From Astragalus membranaceus (taxonomy: Eukaryota; Streptophyta; Magnoliopsida; Fabales; Fabaceae): a stretch of 64,000 nt of DNA. Shown piece after piece: positions 1-12,239 of this stretch (position 1 is the first letter of the stretch; every line of letters starts with the position of its first letter). The position numbers and the translations under genes are program-made. Location: positions 112,192,442 through 112,256,441 of the forward strand of contig CM076846.1 of the NCBI GenBank assembly GCA_039519185.1, read 5' to 3'. The notes beneath the pieces are model-generated. The model worked only from the letters and a program-made list of their open reading frames with translations. It was not told where the DNA came from and searched no databases.

Positions 1-3000
1 TTCATTGTTTTAAAGTTTATTGATAGCTCACATATAAGTGGAGCCTTGGCGCTAATATTTGGTGTTATTGCATGTCACTAGTGCTTTCCTTTCTTGTACC
101 TCCAAAATTCATGCTCGTAAAACATAAAACGTTATCCTTCATCAGATAAATACAAAAGAAGCAATCAGACTGAATATTTCGAAAACAAATTCTTCAAAAA
201 ATTAGCCAAGATAATAGAGAATCCGAAATTTTAAATTATTGCATAACCAAATCATAATGCCAGAATGATTCATTATCACGATAAACTACTTAATTAATTA
301 ATATTAAAATAGATAAAAGCAAATTATTTATTCCTAGCATGCCAAAATTTTCATTTAGAAATCTGAAATAAATAACTTCCATTCTGTGTCTCACTGGTTT
401 AAAAGTGCTTTACCCGTCATGTGAAATGAATAATAACACACTAACAGGAAGATAGGAAAAGAAACTCTTGATAAGACAATCATTGTAAAAGAGACTCATG
501 AACACGTTAAGTGCATTTAAAATACCTTTGCATATATTAGACCAAGAGTGGAGTGGTATGCTTCTTCGGAAACCAGTTCCTCTAGATGATTGTTGAGAAA
601 TTGAACCAAACTATCTCTATATCATTTTGTATGTACTCATAATCCTGTGCAGCTACTTGGAACGATAGACTCTGAAAAAAGATTTTTACACAAACTAGAG
701 TTGGGAAGATTTTTTTGCTTAGCATAAACCCACAGCAGCAATGTAAACTTGAGTAGATGAGGAAAGATTTGTGTCTCTGGCTTGGATTGATGTACATGGC
801 TGGTAGGGTTCATAGTTTCCTCGGGAGTTAGGGGGGGCTCACCGCCTGCCCTTTCCTTCTTAGTCTTTCTCCTTCCACCATGGACAACCATGCCTAAATA
901 AATTTCAAGAACAAAAACATTGTTTGAGTATGATTAACTATAAGGATAAGGATAGAAATTCTTTTTGAACATCGCTTCACATGAAACCAGCTAGTTTGTA
1001 GAAATATGGGGCACAAAAGATGATAACATGCAGGGGCGGAGCTTTTAAGGGACGGGTATTTACGATACAAGGTCCAGAGAGAGAGAGAGAGAAAGCGTAT
1101 GTGTGTATGGAGAGCAGATTACAAATTTCATTGGGAAGATCATCGGCTTGCACAACCACTCAGAGCGGCAACAGCTCTCAAGACAACCTTGTCTCTGAGC
1201 GTGGAGCCTCATACTAAAACTAATGCTTAATGAGTGTTAAGTGTAAATCCTGATATCAGGGTTTTACAGGGAGGCTCAGATTCACCCTTTCACAGACAAG
1301 CAGAAGAGAAGAGCCTCACAATGGCTGCGTTACTAGCATCTGTAGAATGAAACACAATGGTACTTTCCAACAGACACTGAATCACCTTGCCAGGAGCCAG
1401 GCTCTTCAACGTGCTGACATATTTAAAAGCTGAAAACAACACCACTGCCTCCTTATCTTCTCTATCAATAATATGCAAATCCCATCTCAGAAAAACTGAA
1501 CTAAATTCAGCATGCATTATAAGGCCCAAATATGCCCTAAAAAGCAAGACATGAAACCATGATTGGTTTGATTCTTACTTCCCGTCAAACTTCCTTGCAG
1601 TGACAAACTCCAAAGTGTAAATCTATAGTTAGTTCAATCCAGTTCAAATGTTTGATCGGTTCACAAGGTCAAAAGACAAAGAAAGATTTATATTGACATG
1701 TCCTTCAAAGACTACTTTAGGTAATTCTGACACCTAATTGAGTTTCAGAGGCCCTAAATTTCACATGCATTATACGGTTCAAAGATGCCCTAAAAAAACT
1801 AATCTTAATAAGAGAATCATCGTAAAATAGACTCATGAACAACATATAAAATACCTTGGCAAAAGTTAGACCAAAAGAAGAATGGCATGCTTCTTCTGAA
1901 ACCAGTTCCGCTAGATGATTGTTGAGAAATTTAACCAAACTATCTCTATATCATTTTGTATGAATCCATATTCCAGCGCAGCCACTTGGAATGATAGACT
2001 CTAAAAGGATCAAGCTTCTCTAAAGAAGATTTTTTCACAAACTAAAGTTGGGAAGATTTCTTTGCTTAGCATAAATCCACAGAAGCAATGCAAACTTGCG
2101 TAGATGAGGGAAGATTTGTTTCTCTGTCTTGGATTGATCTACAAGGCTTGGAGTGTTCATAGCATATGGTTGTACAAATAGTTTAACCTATGTATACTTG
2201 TCTTAGGGATTCGAACCCAGTTTAGCCTAACTAACACCGCTTATGTACCCCTTGACCGAATTAAAACTACATGTTTGATGCGGAACTGCGGTATACATAC
2301 TTTGAATTGTCTACGAAATTATAAAAATAAATTATTTACTTTATCACAAATATATTTGTTAAATATTTTAGGCCCCCGCAAAAATATTGGTCAAGTTCCG
2401 CCACATATAACATGGGTCTAGAGTAACTCAAATACTATCATGTGTGCAGCAGTAGGAATGGTAAGCATACAGATCTTTGCAAATAGCAGGGTTCCTTAGT
2501 ATAGCACAATTGGTTTTACTAGCTCAAAGGAAGAAGCTACTTGATTAGCCAGGCACATTAATATCTTTGTTAGATGTGGTACAAGTATAGGAGGAACTGC
2601 CACCCATTTGAAACTGAAGGTTGAAAGAACCTTCTATTCCATGCCACCAATAAGTGGGGTTGCCTAGCTCATTGGCAGCACTGAATAGAAGGTAAGTGTT
2701 CCACATTCAGCTTCAGATGGGAAGCAGTTCCTTCCACCAAGATTTGAACCATATCTCTCAGTTGTAATGAAACATTCCACATTGAATATATCATTGAATT
2801 GGCTGCCATGACATGTGCAGATACTTCGATGGGCCAACATATTTTAGCTAGAAAACCAAATAGCTAGGTAAAATGTTCCCTTGGTCATTTCCGAATTGTT
2901 GCTTAAAAATTCTAGTAAGGAAAAATTGGGAAAGTCTCAATGCACAAAAGGGATAGTCTTTAATGATTTGCATTTGCAAGCACTCAAAAAGGGAAAAAAG

Positions 3001-3147
3001 AATTATGAATTGTGTTGGAAAATTATTTTTGCGAGAATTTCTTGTATGCCTCCATCATTAAATTTAACTTAGTGAGAAAAACAAAAGTACAAAAAAAATA
3101 GAGAAAGAGGACCCCAAACACAACTTGAGAAGGGTTTGAATAAATAA
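1..3147 (-). repeat. Degenerate gene-derived array, unit 1 (rearranged)
   Basis: First member of a tandem family of decayed minus-strand exon-like blocks. Bases 1-530 match 7330-7830. The block with 'CTGGTTTCAGAAGAAGC' lies near 550-590 and again near 1890. A block reading FCAPYFYKLAGFM lies near 980-1020 and is fused directly to the 'LPNEICxxLS' block (about 1117-1190), so the sequence between them is deleted compared with other units. The 'GKVIQCLLES' block is at about 1273-1560. Bases 2166-2405 are unrelated sequence not present in sister units. A further partial set of blocks runs from 2405 to 3060. The longest minus frame (637-891) reads VVHGGRRKTKKERAGGEPPL and is open, but it has no continuous gene around it. 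Family and function are not recognised; probably non-functional. Confidence 0.6.
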
Positions 3148-6100
3148 GGCTCAGATTCACCTTTTCTCAGATAGGAGGAAAGAGGCTTGCAAAGGCTGCG
3201 TCAACAGCATCTGTGCAAAGTACAAGAGAAATTTCACACAGACACAGAGTCACCTTGCCAGCAAGCAGCTCTTCACCCAATGTCTGTTCAATTGCTACCA
3301 ACATCATCACTGCCTTGTTATCGAGAAGAAGAAGCAGGTGAACGAATCGAAGCCAGAAGGCTATATATGAAACAAGGTCCAGAGAGAGAGAGTGAGCGAG
3401 TATGTGTTTGTGTGTATGTATGGAGAGTTGTTTACAAATTTCATTGGGAAGATCGTCGGCTTGCACCGCCACTCAGAGCGGCAACAACTCTCAAGACAAC
3501 CTTATCTCTGAGCTTGGAGCCTCACACTTAAACTAATGCTTAATGAGTGTTAAGTGTAAATCCTGATATCAGGGTTTTACAAAGAGGCTCAGATTCACCT
3601 TTTAACAGACAAGAAGCAGAAGAGAAGAGCCTCACAATGGCTGCGTTACAAGCATCTGTAGAATGAAACACACTGGTACTTTCCAACAGACACTGAATCA
3701 CCTTGCCAAGAGCCGGGTTCTTCAACCTGCTCACTGATCTAAAAGCTGAAATCAACATCACCGCCTCCTTATGTTCTTTATCAATAATTAGGATTATAAC
3801 CAAAACCAATACAAATCCCATCTTGGAAAAAACTGAATTAAATTCAATATGCATTATAAGACCCAAATATGCCCTAAAAAACAAGACATGAAACCATGAT
3901 TGGTTTGATTCTAACTTCTCATCAAACTTCCTTACAGTGACAGAAACTTCAAAGTGAATAGCTATAATTAGTTCAATCCAGTTCAAATGTTTGATCTGTT
4001 TTTAAGGTCATAAGACAAAGAAAGATTTATACTGACATGTCCAAACTAGACCAAGAGTAGAATGGCATGTTTCTTCTGAAACCAGTTCCACTTGGAACAA
4101 TAGACTCTGAAAAGGATCAAGTTGCTCTAAGAAGATATGTTCACAAACTAGATTTGGGAAGATTTCTTTGCTTAGCATAAATCCATTGCAGCAATGCAAA
4201 CTTGCGTAGATGTGGGAAGATTTGTTTCTATGCCTAGGATTGATGTACAAGGCTTGAAGTGTTCATAGTTTCCTCAGGAGTTAAGGGGGCTCACTGCTGC
4301 CCTTTCCTTCTCAGTCTTTCTCCTTCCACCATGGACAACCATACCCAAATAAATATCAAGAACAAAATTATCGTTTGAGTATGATAAACTATAAGGATAG
4401 AAATTTTTTGGAACATCGCTTTGCATGAAATCAGCTAGTTTGTAGAAATCTGGAACACAGAAGATGATTATGTGGGTTTCGAGTAACTCAGATACTATCA
4501 TGTCTGCAGCAGTAGGAAGTAGGAATGGTAAGCATACAGACCTTTGCAAATAGTAGAGTTCTTAAAGTATACACAATTAGTTTTACTAGGTCGAAGGAAG
4601 AAGCTATTTGCATCTTTCAATGATCTCTTCCTTGTTGAAACCTTAATAGCAACCAGAGAAAGTTATCATGTCCATTCAAAGATAGTGATCAGCAACATTC
4701 TCTTGCCTTGAGAATCCTAACAAGTTTCTTAGCCAATTTTTCATTCATACGAGAAAATAAGAGATTTCGAGTTAACCACATCACCCAACACAGGAGCTCC
4801 TGAACTTCATATTTGTACAGTTGGCTAACCTTGCTTCAGTGAAGTGTATTAACTCATGGTTATTTATACAAGGAAGGAATTTGTTTTCGACGGAAACTGA
4901 AGTTAATTTTATATGATTTGATGCACCATGCACATTAATATCTTATGTTAGATGTGGTACAAGTATTGGAGGAACTGCCACACCCATTTGAAGCTGAAGT
5001 TAGAAAGAATCTTCTATTAAACGCCATTTTTAAGTGGGGTTGTCTAACTCATAGGCAGCATTGAATAGAAGGTCAGTGATAGGTATCTAGACAGATTAGA
5101 TGAAAGAAATCAACACAATACTTTGTATTATCACAACAATTCTGGAGAACAACCAGAATAGTTAGGGAAAATGGATTACAAAGGCAAAACTGTAAAGTAT
5201 TGACAAATTCGAGAGTGTCAATTCCAATTCAAGCATACCTTTCCCCACACTGACCCCTACCTTTTAATATCTCTCCTATACCAGAATTCACTCCCACTAC
5301 TCCCTCCCTACGTGACTGCTGCCAGCATGGCCGCAGTTAGTTACACCATTCTCTCACCTCACTCTGTAGACCCCAGTTAATGGGCTTCCACTCTCTCCTT
5401 TCATACAACTTAGTGACACCACCCTTGGTTGCCACTTCAGCATGGTTCTTATCAGTAAGCGTTCCACCTTCAGCTTTAGATGGGAGGCAGTTCCTTCCAC
5501 CAAGATGAAATGAAACAATCCACATTGAATATATAATTGAATTGGCTGCCAGGACATGTACAGATACTTTGATAGGCCAATTTATTTTTGCAACAAAATA
5601 AAATAGCTAGGTAGAATGTTCCATTGGTCATTTATGAATACTTGCTTCAAAATTTTAGTAAGGAAAAATTGTGAAAGTCTCAATGCACAAAATGGACAGC
5701 CTTCAATGAATGGGACGTGGAAAAAACATCAGCATTTCATTCCCAAATTGCATGCATATTATGCAAAAAAAAAAACATTATGATAATAGAAAAAATACAA
5801 TATGGACATATAGCTGAAAGACACTACAATAAGTGCAATCTCATAATGACCGTACATAAAATAAAGGAGAAACTTAAGGTCAAGTTCCTAGGTCCTGTTG
5901 ATCTTATTCCCCTCACGAAATGGATAAAAAAATTCTCTCTATCCATTCCCAGTATCTCCAATTTCTCATAATATCTGCCACTATCAAAACATTTTCTATC
6001 CCATTCTATGAGAAGAAGAATATCAACAAGACCTAGGGAACTTTACCTAAGTTTTCTCCTACATATATATGCATTAGAGGAAGTTTAGGCATGGATGGAG

Positions 6101-6270
6101 TAATATGTGCCAATTTTTCTGGTCAGCCATGATTTGAAAGCACTAAAAAAGGGAACTTCTAGCATCTTCCATCATTAAATTTGACTTAGTGGGAAAGACA
6201 AAAATACAACAAAAGATTAAAAAAAATAGAAAAAGAGGGACCCTAACACAATTTGAGAAGGGTTTGAACA
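3148..6270 (-). repeat. Degenerate gene-derived array, unit 2 (most complete)
   Basis: Best-preserved unit in the left array. Reading the minus strand, the recognisable blocks are: YEVQELLCWVMWLTRNLLF followed by SRMNEKLAKKLVRILKARE (about 4690-4830); DMIVSELLETHIIIFCVPDF with FYKLADFMQSDVPKN (about 4400-4510); a VVHGGRRKTEKERA block (about 4290-4350); ELVSEETCHSTLGLV (about 4050-4090); HKEAVMLISAFRSVSRL with GKVIQCLLES (about 3600-3780); LPNEICKQLS (about 3440); and NKAVMMLVAIEQTLGEELLA (about 3250-3330). The last block and the GKVIQCLLES block resemble each other, as if two diverged copies of one repeat module. No continuous frame joins the blocks. A solo LTR interrupts the unit at 5077-5454. 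Product unknown; read as a pseudogene-like repeat. Confidence 0.6.
5077..5454. mobile_element. Solo LTR with 5-bp target-site duplication
   Basis: A 378-bp insertion starting TGATAGG and ending TTATCA, so it has the TG...CA ends of an LTR with short inverted termini (TGATA/TATCA). It is flanked by GTCAG (5072-5076) and GTAAG (5455-5459), a 5-bp target duplication with one mismatch. The sister array unit near 2690 has an uninterrupted site containing GTAAG once, which acts as an empty-site control. No internal retroelement genes are present, so this is a solo LTR left by LTR-LTR recombination. Copia or Gypsy membership cannot be told from this sequence. Confidence 0.72.
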
Positions 6271-7944
6271 CATAAGGCTCAGATTTGCCTTTTCTCAGAT
6301 AGGAGGAAAGAGGCTTGCAAAGGCTGCGTCATCAGCATCTGTGCAAAGTACCACGAAAGAAATTTCACACAGACGTACTGAGTCATCTTGCCAGCAAGCA
6401 GCTCCTCACCCAATGTCTGTTCATTTGTCAAAAACATCATCACCGCCTTATCATTTAAACGAAGACGCAGAAGCAGAAACATCGCCAGCAATACACTTAT
6501 GAAACAATGTCGAGAGAGAGAGAGAGAGAGAGAGTATATTTATTTATTTATTTATTTGTTGAATGACAAAGTGTAAGTGTGTGTGTGGAGAGCTGTTAAC
6601 AAATTTCATTGGGAAGATCATTGGCTTGCACAGCCACTCAGAGCGGCAACAGCTCTGAAGACAACCCTATCTCTGAGTGTGGAGCCTCATACGTAAACTA
6701 ATGATTAATGAGTGTAAAGTGTAAAGCCTGATATCAGGGCTTAAAAGGAAGGCTCAGATTCACCTTTTCACAGGCAAGAGGCAGAAGAGAAGAGCCTCAC
6801 AATGGCTGCGTTATCAGTAACTATAGAATGAAACACAAAGGTATTTTCCAATAGACACTGAATCACCTTGCCAGCAGAAAGGCTCTTCAACCTGTTTCCT
6901 GATCTAAAGTTGAAAACAACATCACTGCCTCCTTATGTTCTCTATCAATAATGAGTATTACTAATGCAAAACCCATCTCGGGAAAAACTGAACTAAATTC
7001 AACATGCATTATAAGGCCCAAATATGCCCTAAAAAACAAGACATGAAATCATGACTGGTAATTAGTTTTCATCAGCAAAATTGAATTGATGCACCACCTG
7101 ACAATTGAAAGTTGGTGTAGACGGATGGGTAGATAAGAGCGGAAGAACATTATTTGTGAGGATCTAGTTTGATTCTTGCTTTGCTTCCCATCAAACTTCT
7201 TTTTTAAAGTAACAGAAACTCCAAATTGGTTATCTATAGTTAGTTCAATCCAGTTCAAATGTTTGATCTATTCCCAAGGTCAGAAGACCAAAAAAGGTTT
7301 ATATTGGCATGCCCTAAAATAACTATTTTTGCTAAATCATTGTTTTTAAGTTTATTGATATCACATGTAAGTGGACCACTTAGTGGAGTTTCGGTGCAAA
7401 TGTTTGGTATTATTGCATGTGCATAATTCATGCTCGTAAAGCCAAAAACTTATCCTTCATAGGATAAATACAAAAGAAACAATAAGACTGAATATTTGGA
7501 AAGCTATTTCTTCACAAATAAATACCCAAAGATAATAGAGAATACGAATTTATAAATTATTGCATAAACAAATCATAATGCCAGAATGATTCATTATCAC
7601 GATAAAATACTTACAGAGTCACATGTCCATTCACATGTGGGCAGCATGTTTTTTTAAAAATTTCCTTGGTTCAAAGCTTGAGGACATTTTTCATATCCAA
7701 GACTATAAATTTCCTGAAAAAGAATTAATTAATATTAAAATAGATAAAAAGCAACTTCTTAATTCCCAGTATACCAAAATTTTCATTTAGAAATCAGAAA
7801 CAAATACAGTTGAAAACTGATTTTTGCGAGAACTTCTTGTATGCATCCATCATTAAATTTGACTTGGAGGAAAACACAAAAGTACAACAAAAGATAACAA
7901 AAAGTAGATAAAGAGGGACCCAAACACAACTTGAGAAGGGTTTG
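6271..7944 (-). repeat. Degenerate gene-derived array, unit 3
   Basis: Shorter array member. The NEQTLGEELLAGK block is at about 6290-6490, the block matching 3430-3530 is at about 6596-6690, and the GKVIQCLLES-type block is at about 6752-6960. Bases 7330-7830 repeat the sequence seen at 1-530. Frames are broken in every block. The left breakpoint of the 31.7-kb tandem duplication lies inside this unit at 7125-7128, so only the part to the right of it is found again in copy 2. Confidence 0.55.
6512..6558. repeat. Compound microsatellite (GA)n-(TTTA)n
   Basis: A GA run at 6512-6534 is followed by TTTA repeats to about 6558. A GA tract sits at the same relative place in most array units (near 1078, 3382, 8195, 25222 and 27165), so the tract is inherited with the unit. 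On the minus strand it would be a polypyrimidine tract just upstream of the NEQTLGEELLAGK exon-like block. Confidence 0.85.
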
Positions 7945-10164
7945 AATGAATGAGGCTCAGATTCGCCTATTCTCAGAAAGGAGAGGAGAGGCTAGCAATG
8001 GCTGCGCCAACAGCATCTATGCAAACTACCACGAGAAATTTCACACAGACACAGAGTCACCTAGTCAGCAAGCAGCTCTTCACCCAATGTCTGTTCATTT
8101 GCTAAAAACATCATCACCGCCTTGTTATCTAAAAAGAAGATGCAGAAGCAGAAGCACTGCCTGCAATACACTTATGAAACAAGGGGGGGCGGAGAGAGAG
8201 AGAGAAAGAGAATTTTTTTTTTTGATTGACAAAGTATGTCTGTGTGTATATGTGTGGAGAGCTGTTTACAAATTTCATGGGGAAGATCATTGGCTTGTAC
8301 GCCCACTCAAAGCGGCAACAGCTCTCAAGTCAAGACAACCCTAGCTCTGAGTGTGGAGCCTCATACTAGTGGACTAGTGGTGACTAATGAGTTAAAGTGT
8401 AAACCCTGATCTCAAAGGGAGGCTCAGATTCACCTTTTACAGGCAAGAGGCAGAAGAGAAGAGCCTCACAATGGCTGCGTTATCAGCATCTGTAGAATGA
8501 AACACAATGGTAATTTCCAACAGACACTGAATCACCTTGCCAGGAGCCGGGCTCTTCAACCTACAGACTAATCTAAAAGCTGAAAACAACATCACTGCCT
8601 CCTTATGTTCTATATCAATAATTAGGATTATGACCAATACAAATCCCATCTCGGAAAAAACTGAACTAAATTCAACATGCATTATAAGGCCCCAATATGC
8701 CCTAAAAAACAAGACATGAAACCAGGATTGGTTTGATTCTTACTTCCCATCAAACTTCCTTACAGTGACAGAAACTTCAAAGTGACTATCTATAGTTGGT
8801 TCAATCCAGTTCAAATGTTTGATCTGATCTCAATGTCACAAGACAAAGAAAGATTTATATTGACATGTCCTTCAAAGACTACTTCAGTTAATTCTGACCC
8901 CTCATTGAGTTTCAGAATCCCTAAATTCAACATGCATTATACGGTTCAAAGATAACCTAAAAAAACTAATCTTGATAAGGGAATCATTGTAAAAGAAACT
9001 CCAAAGTGACAGAAACTCAAAAGTGAATATCTAAAGTTAGTTCAATCCAGTTCAAATATTTGATCTGTTCTCAAGGTCACGGGACAAGGAAAGATTTATG
9101 TCGACATGTCCTTCAAAGACAGACTACGTTAGTTAACCTCATTGAGCTTCAGAATCCTTAAATTCAACATGCATTATACGGTTCAAAGATGCCCTAAAAA
9201 ACTAATCTTGATAAGAGAATCATTGTAAAAGAGACTCACGAACACACTACGTGCATATAAAATACCTTCGTAGAAACAAGACCAAGAGTGGAATGACATG
9301 CTTCTTCTGAAACCAGTTCCTCTAGATGATTGTTGACAAATTTAACCAATCCAGTGCAGCCACTTGGAACGATAGACTCTGAAAAGGATCAAGCTGCTCT
9401 AAACAGATTTGTTCACAAAGTAGATTTAGGAAGATTTCTTTGCTTAGCATAAATCCATAGCAGCAATGCAAACTTGCGTAGATGTGGGAAGATTTGTTTC
9501 TCTGCCTTGGATTGATGTACAAGGCTTGTAATGTTCATAGTTTCCTTGGGAGTTAAAGGGGATCACCGCCTGCCCTTTCCTTCTCAGTATTTGTCCTTCC
9601 ACCATGGACAAACCATACCTAAATGAATTTCAACAGCAAAAATACTATTTGAGTATAATAAACTATAAGGATAGAAATTTTATTGAACATTGCTTTGCAT
9701 GAAATCAGCTAGTTTGTAGAAATCTGGGGCACAGAAGATGATAATATGGGTCTCGAGTAACCCAAGTACTATCATGTCTGCAGAAATAGGAATGGTAAGG
9801 ATACAGATCTTAGCAACTAGCAGGGTTATTTAAGTATAGCACTGTTGGTTTTACTAGGTCGAAGGAAGAAGCTACTTGCATGAGTGCATCATTTCAATGA
9901 TCTCTTCCTTGTTGAAACCATAATAGCAACCAGAGAAGTTATCATGTCCATTCAAAGATACTATGAACATTTTCTTGCCTTGAAAATCCTAACAAGTTTC
10001 TTAGCCAATTTCTCATTCATGCGAGAAAATAAGAGTTTTTGAGTTTGCGAGAACTTTTTGTATGCCTCCATCATTAAATTTGACTTAGTGGGAAAAACAA
10101 AAGTACAACAAAAAAATAGAGAAAGAGGGACCCAAACAGAACTTGAGAGGGGCTTGAATAAATA
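7945..10164 (-). repeat. Degenerate gene-derived array, unit 4
   Basis: Contains the NEQTLGEELLAGK-type block (about 7960-8130), the LPNEIC-type block (about 8270-8340), the HKEAVMLFSAFRLVCRL and GKVIQCLLE block (8437-8712), the EELVSEEACHS block (about 9300-9345) and the FCAPDFYKLADFM block (about 9700-9780). A stretch of about 230 bp near 8795-9020 is itself tandemly duplicated. From 8405 onward the unit closely matches 25433-26935, so units 4 and 7 are recent paralogs. The bases up to 9391 recur in copy 2 before the N gap. Confidence 0.6.
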
Positions 10165-10740
10165 AGGCTCAGATTCGCCTTTTTTCAGATAGGAAGGAAG
10201 AGGCTTGCAAAGGCTGCGTCAACAGCATCTGTGCAAAGTACCACAAGAGAAATTTCACACAGACACAGAGTCACCTTGCCAGCAAGCAGCTCTTCACCTA
10301 ATGTCTGTTCATTTGCTAAAAACCCCATCACTGCCTTGTTATCAATAAGAGGACTCTGAAGCAGAAAATTGCCAGCAGTGCAATGAATAAGTAACAGATT
10401 AACAAGAAAATTGAAAAAACTCTTGATAAAAGACGATCAAAGTAAAAGAGACTTATGAACATACCACACGAAGTGCATTTAAAACGCCTTAGCAGAAATT
10501 AGACCAATAGTGCAATGACATGCTTCTTCTGAAACCATTTAACATCGAAACCCTATGATTCATCTGCATCCAACAACAAAGAAAAAAATGCAATTAGCTA
10601 AATAAAACACCGCACAATAAAATGGCAAAAAAAACGATATATAAACTACTAACCCATTTGACAGTGATGCTCAAGTGGCGCTATTCACCGCTTCCTTTTC
10701 AACGTTGTCCTCTCGCTACTTAACGCGAAATAGATTTCCG
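10165..10740 (-). repeat. Degenerate gene-derived array, unit 5 (internally deleted)
   Basis: Opens with the NEQTLGEELLAGK-type block (10180-10370) and then jumps near 10380 to sequence that in unit 8 lies at about 28228 and beyond, so about 1.1 kb present in unit 8 is missing. The right end (10640-10740) resembles 28320-28370, where the minus strand reads EIYNVEEKAVDGATLLR and then a GT splice-donor-like site. That may be the old first exon of the source gene. Here the frame is interrupted. Confidence 0.5.
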
Positions 10741-11979
10741 GCGAGTTAATACCCAAGTTCTAGACTTTTCAAAAAAGTTTAATTTGGTTCCGAATTTTCG
10801 GATATTCCTATTTAGTCCTCCACTTTTACAAACGTGTATCAATTTAGTCCATCGGTCAACCATAATTCGTTAACAATGTCAGAGATCTAAACATAGTCGG
10901 CAAACTCTCAAAATAACAAGAGGTACTTGGAATCCACATACACAAAGATCTTGTCTACAAATATTGTGTAACCCACCAAAAGCAGTAGGTACGTCCTCGC
11001 AGCATAATCCTAGTGCGATGTGAGCCAACATGCATGCTTAGCCTAATTATAGAGCTTGGATGAAGGTCACAAAGATAAAGACTTGAAAGACCAAAAAGAT
11101 ATTCAACACTTAAAGGGAATATACTTTAGTGTGTCCACTTTAATAATTGACAATGACACACTAAAGGTGACCAATGATACCTTAGAGAACTTCTAGAATA
11201 CCCAAACTCTAGTGTTCTCTATTTCTTTGTATTTTCTTTTCAATAAATTTAGGATTTCATTTCTAATTTTTTTATAGACAATATTAGTGGGGGTGGGGGA
11301 ATGTTAGTTTTCGGGGTTTGAATCCGGAACCTCCTGGTTGCACTTTTTTGGTGCACTCATTCGATATCCCTTAGCTCGCCAATTGAGCTACCTTCTTGGG
11401 ATGATTTCATTTCTAGTTGTAATGAACATTTTTTTTGAGCCTTGTTGGCCATTTAGGAGGATATGGCTTTTAGTTACTTTGATGTGGTCATGGGCATTGT
11501 TTTCCTTTCCTTTTAGTGGATTGTATGTTGGGGCTAGGGTCCAATAGCTCAAACTATAAATACTTTTCCACTCCTTGTAATTGTTAGAACTTTAGCAAAT
11601 GAAATTCACTTTTACATTTTGAGCATGAGAGTGCCCTAATACCTAAGAGAGTGGTGAGAGGCAAGTTGCTAGTGTTGGTGAAGGTTCATCATCGATTCTC
11701 CAAAGTTTCTTGAGATGAGAACCTTGAGGTTAGGAGAGCTCAATGATAATGTTGTCCTCATCATCTTCCCAAGGAAGAAGTGGTTGACTGCCTTCTCCAC
11801 TTCCATCTTTATCTTCTTCATCTTTTCTTTTGATTTTCAAGAACATGTGTTCTTGAATTCTGTGAGAAATACATTGATTTTCCATATTTCTAGATCCTAA
11901 ACCTTAAAGATCATGTTAGATCTCATCATAGTGGCTCATTAGCACATGTCCTTAATAAACATCTTCTAGCCAGTTATAC
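10741..11979. other. LTR-retroelement-like remnant split by a SINE
   Basis: No gene. A TATA-like run (CTATAAATACTTTT near 11556), a G-rich purine stretch and AATAAA-type signals near 11241 give the look of an old LTR or leader region, but no matching second LTR, primer-binding site or polyprotein frame could be found. Only a tentative reading. The SINE at 11266-11402 interrupts it. Confidence 0.3.
11266..11402 (-). mobile_element. tRNA-derived SINE with 13-bp target duplication
   Basis: Read on the minus strand, the element has an A-box-like TAGCTCAATTGGCGAG followed about 50 bases later by a B-box-like GATTCAAACCC, the internal RNA polymerase III promoter of a tRNA-derived SINE. It ends in a short A-rich tail. 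The flanks carry a perfect 13-bp duplication, GATTTCATTTCTA, at 11253-11265 and 11403-11415. It is too short and too divergent for a tRNA gene and has no cloverleaf 3' half. Confidence 0.75.
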
Positions 11980-12106
11980 CTGTAGTGTGCCCCCAACAGG
12001 CTCCCGTCTCAACAATAGCAACAGCACAATCAACGCCCAACAACTCTACCGCAGCATCAATGGCCATGTCAACATCAACACGCACCAGTTGGCTATAGAA
12101 CTGGCA
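11980..12106 (-). other. Isolated exon-like open block
   Basis: On the minus strand a 127-bp block is open throughout, preceded by a good 3' splice site (TTTAATTGCAG) and followed by a donor-like GTATAACTG. It reads CQFYSQLVRVDVDMAIDAAV and then ELLGVDCAVAIVETGACWG. I do not recognise the family. It may be an exon of the same lost source gene that gave the neighbouring array, or of a retroelement. Single-exon evidence only, so function is unassigned. Confidence 0.25.
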
Positions 12107-12239
12107 CTGCAATTAAATTAAAAAACATCTATAAAATAAAATTAAGTCAATATAATAAGAAAAATAATTTTGTTAAAAAAAAGCACTGCGGAAATATCAC
12201 AAAAATATTTCCGGAATTTTGTTTTTTAAGTGATCCTAG

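Noticed and set aside
1..10740. Calling the array an F-box, ARM-repeat or resistance gene cluster
   Set aside because: LPNEI and some Leu-rich stretches are suggestive, but no diagnostic motif or continuous frame supports any named family.
11266..11402. tRNA gene suggested by A and B boxes
   Set aside because: Spacing, A-rich tail, 13-bp flanking duplication and absence of an acceptor-stem partner point to a SINE.
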